A stretch of 64,000 nt of DNA. It comes from an uncultured bacterium. GTDB taxonomy: Bacteria; Hydrogenedentota; Hydrogenedentia; Hydrogenedentales; Hydrogenedentaceae. The notes beneath the pieces are model-generated. The model saw nothing but the letters and a program-made list of their open reading frames with translations, was not told the origin of the DNA and searched no databases. This document shows, piece after piece, positions 27,543-37,697 of the stretch (the first letter of the stretch is position 1; every line of letters begins with the position of its first letter). Position numbers and translations under genes: made by a program. The stretch covers positions 21,623 to 85,622 of the forward strand of contig CALLRP010000024.1 of NCBI GenBank assembly GCA_938014335.1, given 5' to 3'.

Positions 27543-27605
27543 ATGAAAAGTTTTTTTATTAAACTTTTAATTCCAAATCCAATAATAAGAAGGGGAAGTT
27601 TATGA
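27543..27605 (+). CDS. Candidate 20-residue leader peptide
   Basis: ATG at 27543 opens a 20-codon frame, product MKSFFIKLLIPNPIIRRGSL, ending in TGA at 27603-27605. That stop overlaps the ATG of the epimerase (27602) as ATGA. AAAGG stands 8 bases before the ATG, a proper ribosome site. Within it AAAAGTTT and AAACTTTT form an 8-bp hairpin. Arrangement and signals suggest translational coupling or a regulatory leader peptide; chance is not excluded. Confidence 0.4.
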   Translation: MKSFFIKLLIPNPIIRRGSL

Positions 27606-28558
27606 AAGTGCTAATTACAGGTGTGGCGGGGTTTATTGGCTCAAGCCTTGCAGACCGACTTATTACATACAAAAATGAAGTTATCGGAATGGATGATTTT
27701 AGTCCTACTTATGACCCCCAGATAAAACGCCGTTATATTGAAAATGCATTGAAATCAGAACTTTTCACTTTATATGAAGCGGATATATGCGATAAAGAAA
27801 CCGTATACAAAATATTCAAGAAACATAATCCAGAAGTGGTAGTCCACCTCGCCGCACGAGCAGGTGTTCGTCCTTCTCTTGAAAATCCGGAAGAATATTA
27901 TAGGATTAATATCATTGGTTCGCAAAATATATTGGACGCTTGCCGTGACACTCGACCTTCACATTTAGTTTTTGCTTCCAGTTCGTCAGTATATGGGGGG
28001 AGCAAAGCCATTCCTTATTCAGAGGAAGACCCTGTAATGTTTCCTATCAGTCCCTATGCAGTTACAAAAAGGACAAATGAACTCCAAGCACATGTGTATA
28101 GTTCCCTTTATGGATTAAATATTACTATGCTTCGTTTCTTTACGGTATATGGACCTCGACAAAGACCCGATATGGGCATACATAAATTTACAAAGCAAAT
28201 CTTGACAGGCAAACCTGTTGTATTATTTGGTGATGGAACCTCTGCTCGTGATTATACCTACATTGATGATATTTTAGATGGTCTCATAAAAAGTATTGAA
28301 AGGCCTTTTCAATATGAAATTTTTAACTTAGGTGAAAACCATACCACAAAACTTATTGACCTAATAGAGATTATTTCAAAATGTGCCGGGAAACCTGCTC
28401 AAATTGAGTGGCAACCCTATCAACCGGGGGATGTTGAAATTACTTATGCGGACATCACTCATGCCCGCACCTTGCTTAACTACAAACCCTGTGTTCCTGT
28501 AGAGGAAGGCATCCTGAGATATGTTCACTGGTTCAAAAAGTTTTACAATATAGATTAG
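27602..28558 (+). CDS. NAD-dependent nucleotide-sugar epimerase (UDP-glucuronate 4-epimerase-like)
   Basis: 318 residues, an extended short-chain dehydrogenase. NAD loop GVAGFIGSSLADRL (7-20); LAARAGVRPS after beta-4; Ser triplet ASSSSVYG; catalytic Y152-x3-K156 (PYAVTK); substrate segment RFFTVYGPRQRPDMGIHKF. AGVRPSxENPxxYxxxN and PRQRPDM are characteristic of UDP-glucuronate 4-epimerases (galacturonate formers), though dTDP-glucose dehydratase relatives are close. AAGGGGAAG precedes the ATG. First gene of the operon with gmd and rmd, 9 bases before gmd. Confidence 0.88.
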   Translation: MKVLITGVAGFIGSSLADRLITYKNEVIGMDDFSPTYDPQIKRRYIENALKSELFTLYEADICDKETVYKIFKKHNPEVVVHLAARAGVRPSLENPEEYYRINIIGSQNILDACRDTRPSHLVFASSSSVYGGSKAIPYSEEDPVMFPISPYAVTKRTNELQAHVYSSLYGLNITMLRFFTVYGPRQRPDMGIHKFTKQILTGKPVVLFGDGTSARDYTYIDDILDGLIKSIERPFQYEIFNLGENHTTKLIDLIEIISKCAGKPAQIEWQPYQPGDVEITYADITHARTLLNYKPCVPVEEGILRYVHWFKKFYNID

Positions 28559-30513
<1,955 letters not shown>

Positions 30514-30521
30514 TCCATACC

Positions 30522-30551
30522 TTGCGTTTTTAGATGTATTTTTTGTAAAAT
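30522..30551 (+). promoter_or_regulatory. Promoter of tRNA-His
   Basis: TTGCGT (30522-30527) and TAAAAT (30546-30551) are 18 bases apart. Transcription would start near 30558, only about 7 bases before the mature 5' end of the tRNA. Confidence 0.45.
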
Positions 30552-30564
30552 AAAATACTCAGGT

Positions 30565-30641
30565 GCCGGGGTAGCTCAGTTGGTTAGAGCACTGGATTGT
30601 GGTTCCAGATGTCCTGGGTTCGACTCCCAGCCCCGGTACCA
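30565..30641 (+). tRNA. tRNA-His (GUG), lacking G-1
   Basis: Full cloverleaf with encoded CCA: acceptor GCCGGGG/CCCCGGT, D arm GCTC...GAGC, anticodon stem CTGGA/TCCAG with loop TTGTGGT (anticodon GTG), T arm CTGGG TTCGACT CCCAG. Unusual for His: base -1 is T rather than G, pair 1:72 is G:U, and the discriminator is A73 rather than C73. This matches the exceptional alphaproteobacterial form. Its 3' part overlaps, antisense, the end of the hydrolase gene 30576-31634. Confidence 0.95.
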
Positions 30642-31634
30642 TCCTACCTTAGCTTGTTTAACTTTATTATCCTGTTCCATTAACCATGCAAGCCCATCAT
30701 CTAACATCTGTATTACTTTAAGTCCATCACTCTTGCGCAATCCGGGATGGTCAATAGGATACCAGCGTATTTCCTTTGGTTCTCCTGCTGCCTCGAATAA
30801 TATTTTCCCGGCTTCCGGTGTGACCAATGTATCCTGATCACCATTTAGAAATAGCAAGGGCGTTGGAGATGTCCCTTTAACATAGTGAATGGGGTCTGCT
30901 ACCCCCATAATAAAGGAAACAATGGGTTTCCCAATTGCATGTAACCATTTTGGTGCATTGTTTTTTATTGCGGGAGCATCCAACATTACCTTAATGTTAC
31001 CGCCTCCTACTACAAGGATAGACGCTTTTATCCGTTTATCAAAAGCAGTTAATGTGCTTCCGGTAATAGCCCCATAACTTGCACCTACAAGATAAATTCG
31101 GTTGGGGTCAATATCAGGGTGTGTCTGTAAGTAATCAATGAGTCTTCTTGCATCATTTATGGTTTTCCATGGACGCTGACGAAATGCTATAAATTGTATA
31201 AGCCAGTTCCCTTGAACTTTTCGTTCTCCCTGCATAATCTGGTCAAAACTTGCCATAGCAAATCCTTTTTCCGTGAAAGGTCCGGCTATCTCATGGATAA
31301 AATCTTTACTCTGTCCTATCCCATGAAGAAAAACAACACAAGGGACTTTTTCCTTCATTTCGTAAGGCAATAAAAGTAAAGCAGGAACGCGTTCACCAGG
31401 TCTGCTTTCATACGAGAACTTAATACTCTGGAAGTGACGCGGACGACGAACATTAAAAACTTCTAGCTCATCATTAATCTCTTTCGATTCTTCTACCCGT
31501 GGGTTCAAGGGAAGAGTGGGGTCATAGTTATTAAAATAGGTACGGTCTGCGTAAAATTTGAATAGAAGTAAGATAACAATTAATGAAAGGATAACAATAC
31601 CTATCCATTTCAATATCTTTTTTACAGTATCCAT
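30576..31634 (-). CDS. Membrane-anchored alpha/beta hydrolase; C-terminus antisense to tRNA-His
   Basis: 352 residues. One N-terminal membrane helix (about 8-26), then an alpha/beta hydrolase of dienelactone-hydrolase/prolyl-oligopeptidase style: oxyanion FLHGIG, nucleophile S186 in GASYGA, Asp in NGDQDTLV (about 273), His in IDHPG (about 297). AAGGAG precedes the ATG. The frame has no stop before the tRNA, so the last 21 residues (WYRGWESNPGH...ALTN) are the reverse complement of tRNA-His. The catalytic domain is complete without that tail. The substrate is unknown; an esterase is likely. Confidence 0.8.
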   Translation of the reverse strand: MDTVKKILKWIGIVILSLIVILLLFKFYADRTYFNNYDPTLPLNPRVEESKEINDELEVFNVRRPRHFQSIKFSYESRPGERVPALLLLPYEMKEKVPCVVFLHGIGQSKDFIHEIAGPFTEKGFAMASFDQIMQGERKVQGNWLIQFIAFRQRPWKTINDARRLIDYLQTHPDIDPNRIYLVGASYGAITGSTLTAFDKRIKASILVVGGGNIKVMLDAPAIKNNAPKWLHAIGKPIVSFIMGVADPIHYVKGTSPTPLLFLNGDQDTLVTPEAGKILFEAAGEPKEIRWYPIDHPGLRKSDGLKVIQMLDDGLAWLMEQDNKVKQAKVGWYRGWESNPGHLEPQSSALTN

Positions 31635-31726
31635 AAGACAAAACTCCTTACTCTTATTTTAGAAATTAATAAATTTCAAAAATAGACAATACTTTCGATA
31701 AATTTGTTTCAATTATGGAAAACCGA

Positions 31727-33988
31727 CTATGGATTCCTTCCCATTACAAAGGATAAATCATTTGAGGCATTATTTGCAATAATTAAATCGTATATTCCAT
31801 CTCTGTCAATATCGAATGGGATACCTGACACAGGGCTATGACCCACATAATAATAGTAAGCAGATGAAAATTGTAGTTTTCCATTGTTTAACACAACGGA
31901 TAGGGTACTATCTCCATTGATAGATATTAAATCGGGAAACCCATTATTGTCTATATCCCACGAGAACACAGATTTGGGATTTTTACCAATTTTTATATAA
32001 CCTGTGTTTACAAAAGAGCCATCGGGCTTGGCTCCAAAAATTACGACTGTTTGACCTGTAGGATGAATCGTAACGGCTTCCAAATCTCCATCGCGGTCTA
32101 AATCAACCATCAATAGTCCTCGTGGGTTTCCATTTGTTGCATATCTTTTTTGTGTACTTTTATCAAAAGTTCCATCACCATTCCCGAACCAGCATACAAA
32201 ACGAGAGGGGGATTGGTCATCGGGGTCGTCAGGGTCTTTACTACTCACAAACAATAAATCCAATTTTCCATCACGATTGACATCTGCTAATTTAACAGCC
32301 ATGGGATAATTTCCCACAATTGTTTCTTTTGCAGGGCCAAAAGCACCGGTTCCATCTCCCAATAGCACAGAAATGGTATCTGCTTTTGGATTAGAAGTAA
32401 CAATATCCTTGTTGCCGTCATTGTTTACATCATCCACGACAATGAAAGATGGATAGGGATTATGTGAAAAAGTAGGTTCTCGAACAGAGTAAACTCCTTT
32501 CTTTTGAAATATGCCTTGTCCATTATTTAAATAAATTGTTACACCCATTACTCCTCTTTCACATAAAACAAGGTCTACAGAATTATTATTATTATCAATC
32601 GGAGTGCATACAATAGATTGAACTATTCCCGAAGTATCCCACCTCCCTTTTTCTGTCAATGATAAGTCGGTATTTACCTGAAAAACCTTAAAGAAGGCAT
32701 TTCGATTAGAACAGACTATAATTTCATTTTGAGAATCTCCATTAAAATCGCCATAACTCAAAGTTCCTATATCCCCATCAAATAAGGGTCTTGTCTCTGT
32801 TTTACTAAAAGTGTTCCCATCGCCATAAATTACACCTACTCGATTTAACCCTGAAAGTGTAAAGATTAAATCTTTGTGCGTGTCTGCATTCAAGTCCACA
32901 TTAATAATATCAATAGCCCCCACTCCTAAATTTATAGTTTTTTTATATGTAAAACTCCCTTCTTGTGAACCATAGAAAATTTCTGCAGATGCAAAAGGTC
33001 CAACTGCTGTCGCTCCGGTACTTAAAGTTAAATTTCCATACAATAATCCGAGTAAGTCTAAAAATCCATCTCCATTGAGGTCTTCGATTCGTATTTTCAT
33101 GGGAAGTGCCCGTGAGGGAAGCGTTTCTGTCAGAGTAAAACCTCCCTGTGTATCATTCATAAGCAAAGAATAATTTCCACTTCCTGCATTTGCAACAATT
33201 AAATCGGGATATGTATCGCTGTTTATGTCTATTGTTTCTACACATCTGGGATAAGTCCCCACAGAATAATCTACTTTGGTCGTGAAATAATTATCAGGCT
33301 GGCTTAATAATACAGAAATATTATTTGAATCTCGATTGGAAACGACTAAATCTATTTCGCCATTTTTATCCAAATCTACAGGTAATAACCAACGAGGTGC
33401 ATTTCCACACTGCACATATTGGAACTCTCCCCACAACTTATTTCCCACATTTAAAAGGTAACTCACTCCCCCCATTCCCGATTCCGCAATGACAACATCA
33501 GAAAGTCCATCTTTGTTTATATCCAAAAATACCATAGCCAGGGGTTTTGCCCCTTCTCGTAAAGTAATTGTCTCGGCTTCTTCAAATGTTCCGTCTCCCT
33601 TGCCATAAAGGAGAGATATGGAATTATCGTTTTGGTTCACTACTCCAAGGTCTACAAAACCATCGCCATTTACATCAATATTGGCTATCATCCCAGGTCC
33701 TTTCCCCACTATATAATCTACATGCAAACGGAAATTTCCTTTCTCCGAATCGCGTAACAAAACCGCTACTTTATTCGTATTATAAATAGTAACTGCAATA
33801 TCAGGTGCCCCGTCCCGATTGAAATCACCCGATGTTAAGAAATGACTGATACCTCCGGTCGGATATTGGTACGCTGAATGAAAAAAACGCATTGAAACAT
33901 TCGGGTCCGGATTCTCAGCAGTATCACACCCTGAAAATGAAAGTATAAAAACTAAAAAAGCATAGGAATAATAAAAGATTTTATGCAT
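31727..33988 (-). CDS. FG-GAP/VCBS-repeat lipoprotein with 14 calcium-type motifs
   Basis: 753 residues from the ATG at 33988, chosen because AAAAGG precedes it and because it yields a proper lipoprotein signal (LSFSGC, Cys near 21); a longer frame to 34048 has no signal at its start. I count 14 motifs of the form DxNxDGxxDL (for example DFNRDGAPDIAV, DVNGDGFVDLGV, DIDRDGIYDLII), spread evenly to the end. That number suits two seven-bladed beta-propellers. Such proteins bind calcium and often mediate surface adhesion or ligand binding. Located at the outer surface or in the periplasm by lipid anchor (inferred). Confidence 0.88.
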   Translation of the reverse strand: MHKIFYYSYAFLVFILSFSGCDTAENPDPNVSMRFFHSAYQYPTGGISHFLTSGDFNRDGAPDIAVTIYNTNKVAVLLRDSEKGNFRLHVDYIVGKGPGMIANIDVNGDGFVDLGVVNQNDNSISLLYGKGDGTFEEAETITLREGAKPLAMVFLDINKDGLSDVVIAESGMGGVSYLLNVGNKLWGEFQYVQCGNAPRWLLPVDLDKNGEIDLVVSNRDSNNISVLLSQPDNYFTTKVDYSVGTYPRCVETIDINSDTYPDLIVANAGSGNYSLLMNDTQGGFTLTETLPSRALPMKIRIEDLNGDGFLDLLGLLYGNLTLSTGATAVGPFASAEIFYGSQEGSFTYKKTINLGVGAIDIINVDLNADTHKDLIFTLSGLNRVGVIYGDGNTFSKTETRPLFDGDIGTLSYGDFNGDSQNEIIVCSNRNAFFKVFQVNTDLSLTEKGRWDTSGIVQSIVCTPIDNNNNSVDLVLCERGVMGVTIYLNNGQGIFQKKGVYSVREPTFSHNPYPSFIVVDDVNNDGNKDIVTSNPKADTISVLLGDGTGAFGPAKETIVGNYPMAVKLADVNRDGKLDLLFVSSKDPDDPDDQSPSRFVCWFGNGDGTFDKSTQKRYATNGNPRGLLMVDLDRDGDLEAVTIHPTGQTVVIFGAKPDGSFVNTGYIKIGKNPKSVFSWDIDNNGFPDLISINGDSTLSVVLNNGKLQFSSAYYYYVGHSPVSGIPFDIDRDGIYDLIIANNASNDLSFVMGRNP

Positions 33989-34077
33989 GCAACACCTTTT
34001 ATCAGTTATACTTTTATGCATGATGATGTGTCTCAAAACAATAGTCAAAATATATCATACAGAAAAGTGCTTATTCT

Positions 34078-34791
34078 ATGAAACGAATCTCCGTAGTTTC
34101 GGATTTACATATATTCTGTTCCCGTTCCAATTGGGAAAAGAAATTATACGCTGTAGAAGAGGCCATCCAGGCATCGGATATATTTGTTTTTAATGGGGAT
34201 ACTTTTGACTTTCATTGGACAGAGGAAAAATCCAATGAGGAGTTTTTTCAAAAAGCCATTGAAATTTTAAAAAACCTTTCTGAAAAAAATCCACAATGTC
34301 ATATTCATCTCAATTTAGGGAATCATGACCATCACCGAGATTTTTGCCAACTGTTAGCCAAATTAGAAAAAGAAGTACCCCATTTCTCATGGCACCCTTA
34401 TTATTTGAGAGTCGGGAAAATAGTCTTCCTGCATGGCGATGTCTCGATTCGCAAAATGAACCATAGCCAATTGACAAAGTATCGGAATCGTTGGGAACAC
34501 AAACCATTACGAAAAAATACTCTTGTGAATCAGATTTATGATGTGGCTGTTACGATGCGAACACATGTGGCTGTCTCACATATTTATTTCCGCCGTCGCA
34601 GAACGGTGCGAAATTTATTGTGGTATCTTAACGAACTTGACCTCGGTACCGATTCGGGCATCAGTGAAGTATATTTTGGACATACCCATGTCCCTCTACG
34701 AAACTTCCGTTATAAAGGGATTACTTTTCATAATACGGGCACAGCATATAAAGGGATGAAATTAAATATCCTTCGCGCCCTCGTATTGTAG
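34078..34791 (+). CDS. UDP-2,3-diacylglucosamine pyrophosphatase-like metallophosphoesterase
   Basis: 237 residues with the full calcineurin-like metal set: SDLH (8-11), GDTFDF, LGNHDHH, FLHGD and FGHTHVP. Size, GDTFDFHW and the ...HGD...GHTH spacing are those of LpxH-like enzymes, which cleave UDP-diacylglucosamine in lipid A synthesis. Other branches of this fold (nucleases, general phosphatases) cannot be excluded because the LpxH cap residues are diverged. There is no clear ribosome site before the ATG at 34078. Divergent from the FG-GAP gene across 89 bases. Confidence 0.72.
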   Translation: MKRISVVSDLHIFCSRSNWEKKLYAVEEAIQASDIFVFNGDTFDFHWTEEKSNEEFFQKAIEILKNLSEKNPQCHIHLNLGNHDHHRDFCQLLAKLEKEVPHFSWHPYYLRVGKIVFLHGDVSIRKMNHSQLTKYRNRWEHKPLRKNTLVNQIYDVAVTMRTHVAVSHIYFRRRRTVRNLLWYLNELDLGTDSGISEVYFGHTHVPLRNFRYKGITFHNTGTAYKGMKLNILRALVL

Positions 34792-34840
34792 TATATGTTT
34801 CAAGTGATTTTAGTAAAAATATAAACTTTTTCTATTTCAT

Positions 34841-35575
34841 CTATAATCCTAAATCATCCATGACCTTGTTTTGTTGATGGGTATGATCGTTTTGAATGCC
34901 TTGAACACTTTGGCGGGAATAGGAACCCACTGCTCCTGAGGAATTGGTCATACTATTTAATTGTTGTTGAACTGCCATTCCACCGGTTACTGCATTCATA
35001 GGGGATGACCCTGTGGGAGTACTGGGAACATTTGCGGGAAGAGGTTGTGCGCCCGGGAATAGCGGATGTGAAACAGTCCCTGTTTGAGGATTATAGATAA
35101 AGGCTTGCCCACCACGGGTGCGAGGGACAAAGCTCAAATAAGAAGGATAAAGACTATCTAATGTTGTAGGATAGTAACCCGTAGCCTGAGCATATTGGAT
35201 AATTGCATATTTTACCTGTTCCATAATACGAATATCTTCGGAAGGGATATTTGCTGGAATAGTTATTACCTGTCCTGTACTCGGGTCGAGACTATAAACA
35301 CTACCATCTGAGGGTGCAGGTATTGATGGTAAATATTGAGGGACTAATTCGTTCAATGAGGTGGGATACCTCCCAGTCTCCGCACGAAATGTCTGAATAG
35401 CCCTTTCAAGGTTTATTTTACCTGTTTGGTTGGAAATACCCTGAACTTGTCTTTGCATGCTTTTTAACTGTTGTGCCTGCAATTCTCCTTGAATGGCTGT
35501 GGTTGTCAACAATTCCAAACCACAACCCGAAAAAATAAATAAAATAAATGTAGAAATTATTATATTTGGTTTCAT
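34841..35575 (-). CDS. Lipoprotein with two pseudopilin-like (GspG-type) repeats
   Basis: 244 residues; lipobox IFSGC with Cys at 18. After a short helix come two similar segments of about 50 residues: one with AIQTFRAETGRYPTSLNELV and YSLDPSTGQV, one with AIIQYAQATGYYPTTLDSLY and YNPQTGTV. Each resembles the periplasmic part of type II secretion major pseudopilins (ATGxYPTxLxxL), but here without the pilin N-terminal helix and with a lipid anchor instead. The tail is Gln/Ser/Asn-rich and probably disordered. AAAGGAT precedes the ATG. The role is unknown; no secretion genes are adjacent. Confidence 0.75.
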   Translation of the reverse strand: MKPNIIISTFILFIFSGCGLELLTTTAIQGELQAQQLKSMQRQVQGISNQTGKINLERAIQTFRAETGRYPTSLNELVPQYLPSIPAPSDGSVYSLDPSTGQVITIPANIPSEDIRIMEQVKYAIIQYAQATGYYPTTLDSLYPSYLSFVPRTRGGQAFIYNPQTGTVSHPLFPGAQPLPANVPSTPTGSSPMNAVTGGMAVQQQLNSMTNSSGAVGSYSRQSVQGIQNDHTHQQNKVMDDLGL

Positions 35576-35666
35576 ATAAAGATCCTTTATGTTTTCATAT
35601 TATATATATATTCTAACATGTAAAACGATTTTGGGCTATATATTGTTTTCATTAATTTATACATTT

Positions 35667-35705
35667 AAAAAACTAACGGCGTGTGTTATACAACACGCGC
35701 CGTTA
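35667..35705 (-). terminator. Intrinsic terminator of the FlgM-like gene
   Basis: Arms 35674-35687 and 35692-35705 form a 14-bp stem with one G:U pair and a 4-base loop; read on the minus strand it is followed by G and six T (35667-35672). It lies 21 bases past the stop of the FlgM-like gene. No T tract follows on the plus strand. Confidence 0.88.
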
Positions 35706-35725
35706 AAATGATAATGATGAATATG

Positions 35726-36046
35726 TTATCTTAATATCTTGAGAATTTTCTCAGCTACTTTTTGAACTATTTCAGGCTTTTTATAATCACCTCGTTCTAA
35801 GTGCTGTTTTGCCTCTGCTACCTTTTCAGGACGAACTGCTTCTTGTTCTTTACTTATTTGTATCAATCGCGATAATTCCGCTGCCGCTTGGGCTTCTGAA
35901 CTGATAACGACCTCATCTTCTTTAGGAACATCTACCTTACCATCACCACGTATATCTTTCACCCCGCTATCGCGGTCGCTTTTTACCTTCGTCGGTTTTT
36001 CAGGTACCGGTTCGGGTATTCCGCCGACACTTTGAATGCCTACCAT
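35726..36046 (-). CDS. FlgM-like small protein (possible anti-sigma factor)
   Basis: 106 residues from the ATG at 36046, which has GGAGG 8 bases upstream; a TTG start at 36061 is less likely. The N-terminal half is polar and probably disordered (PEPVPEKPTKVKSDRDSG). The C-terminal half carries DEVVISSEAQAAAELSRL and VRPEKVAEAKQHLERGDY, which match the order of motifs in FlgM anti-sigma-28 proteins (D-x-V-x-[LI]-S-x2-A, then VRxEKVxxxKxxIxxGxY). No flagellar gene or fliA is in the window, so the partner is unknown. A strong terminator follows. Confidence 0.62.
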   Translation of the reverse strand: MVGIQSVGGIPEPVPEKPTKVKSDRDSGVKDIRGDGKVDVPKEDEVVISSEAQAAAELSRLIQISKEQEAVRPEKVAEAKQHLERGDYKKPEIVQKVAEKILKILR

Positions 36047-36284
36047 TTCACTTTCCTCCAAACATATATTGTAATGAATTTTACATATAATTTATCGGCA
36101 AAATAAACTTATTTCTTTAGTTAAAGTCAGTATTTTCTACAAAAATATAAATTGCTCAAATACAACAAGTTGCAAATCTTATCGTTATATAATCAGCATT
36201 TATTTTTCTTTCAACATCAAGATATGTTTTATTATAACACACATAGAAATATGATTAAACTTCAAAAATGCAACAAAAAATGAG

Positions 36285-37697
36285 ATGAAACAAGAGTACA
36301 GAAAACCTTTAATATTAGTTATTCTATTAATTGTAATTATTGTACTTCCTTTATTTTTTTTATGTTCTTTTATTCCTGAAGAAGAGTTCCATGGATATAT
36401 AATTAAAGATACGAATATATTTGTCTTTTTTCCCGATTTTCCTTCCTTCTGGAGTTCAATAAAAACACAAAGAGAGGCTAATTCTGCGACCACACATCTT
36501 TTTGATTATTTATATGAGGTGGAACTTTTTTTTAGAAAAGAAATAGGAATAAGACCAACGCCATTTCGTTGGAATCTATGGGCAGGAAAACCTCTTCTAA
36601 TAAGTTGGAATGAACAGGGAGATTATCTTGTATCTTTCAAACCTAATTTATTATTCCGTTTTTTCATCCTACCTTCACATTACAAGCAGGGAAAAAACAC
36701 AATTAATAATTGGGACAAAGATGAGAAATTATATTATCTCTGGAAAGAAAGGGAACTTTTAGTCAGTAATAGAGATATAGCACTACAGCCATCTGTTTTA
36801 TTCTCGACTAAACCTGTAAACAAAGACAAGAATTCTGCTTATATTGAATTAGGAAATAAAGTCAAAGCATCACTCACTCTTCATGTAAAAAACGATTTAT
36901 ACATAGACGGAAAAATTATTTCCAGTAGGAAATTCGATACCAATTTGCCTCACCCCTTAAATTTCAACGACCCTGCCCTTTCTTTTACCTTTCTTTATTA
37001 TCCTTTAATAGATTTGTTATCAGATACATCAGTACAGAATATGATTCCGTCTTTAATTCCTCAAAAAGTATTGCAACCTATCTCTATATGGTTATCCGTT
37101 TTTAAAAACACCTCTATAGAAAATGTTTACCAAAGAATCCGTGATAAGGAAATATTAGAAAAAAGCGTTTTTTTCTTTTCTGGAATATCAGATAAATTTT
37201 CAAGTCCTATACCTGTGTTCGGCTTTTGGTTTCCTTATGAAAATAGTGATATTCAATACCTCCTTTCTGAACTTGATTTAGATTTGATTTATTATCCTCA
37301 CCAATGGGGTTCATCGCAGGGGTATATAGTTCCTGTATGGAGTAATGCATTATGTCTTTCTTTACTTTATTATAAAAACGGGTGGCTTGTTTGCTCTCAA
37401 GAATCACTTACATCAGAAATTCTTGAATCTTTCAAAGAAGATAAGAAAAACTCAGAAACAATTCCCATTTTAACTATTAATTTATCCAAAATGAGTGAGG
37501 ATATAGAAAAGATATTTCTCTGGTCTGCTCGACAGGAACTTCTCATGGGTATTAATGAACGCGACATGTCCAATATTTATTCTCCCTGGAAACAATTTCT
37601 TAAAGAAATCGGGACATTCACCTTTACTATCCGTTCGATAGAACAGAGAGCAGAAACTCTTTTTTTAATACATGGGGAATTTATTAATGAGAATTAG
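36285..37697 (+). CDS. Single-pass membrane protein of unknown function
   Basis: 470 residues. One N-terminal helix (about 9-28; LILVILLIVIIVLPLFFL) and a large extracytoplasmic part rich in aromatic and Ser/Lys residues. The pattern (substrate-like chloroplast-free alpha/beta repeats such as VFGFWFPYENSDIQYLLSEL and YYKNGWLVCSQESLTSEILE) is loosely like DUF3352-type proteins of related bacteria; I do not claim membership. No catalytic motif is visible. There is no clear ribosome site at the ATG. It overlaps the next gene by 11 bases, so the two are coupled. Confidence 0.65.
   Translation: MKQEYRKPLILVILLIVIIVLPLFFLCSFIPEEEFHGYIIKDTNIFVFFPDFPSFWSSIKTQREANSATTHLFDYLYEVELFFRKEIGIRPTPFRWNLWAGKPLLISWNEQGDYLVSFKPNLLFRFFILPSHYKQGKNTINNWDKDEKLYYLWKERELLVSNRDIALQPSVLFSTKPVNKDKNSAYIELGNKVKASLTLHVKNDLYIDGKIISSRKFDTNLPHPLNFNDPALSFTFLYYPLIDLLSDTSVQNMIPSLIPQKVLQPISIWLSVFKNTSIENVYQRIRDKEILEKSVFFFSGISDKFSSPIPVFGFWFPYENSDIQYLLSELDLDLIYYPHQWGSSQGYIVPVWSNALCLSLLYYKNGWLVCSQESLTSEILESFKEDKKNSETIPILTINLSKMSEDIEKIFLWSARQELLMGINERDMSNIYSPWKQFLKEIGTFTFTIRSIEQRAETLFLIHGEFINEN

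Noticed and set aside
30565..30641. tRNA as an integration site of a genomic island
   Set aside because: No integrase and no direct repeat of the tRNA 3' end are seen downstream in the window.
30580..30837. Plus-strand frame reading through tRNA-His (product starting MVRALDCGSRCPGF)
   Set aside because: It is a translation of the tRNA followed by antisense of the hydrolase, a known type of false gene.
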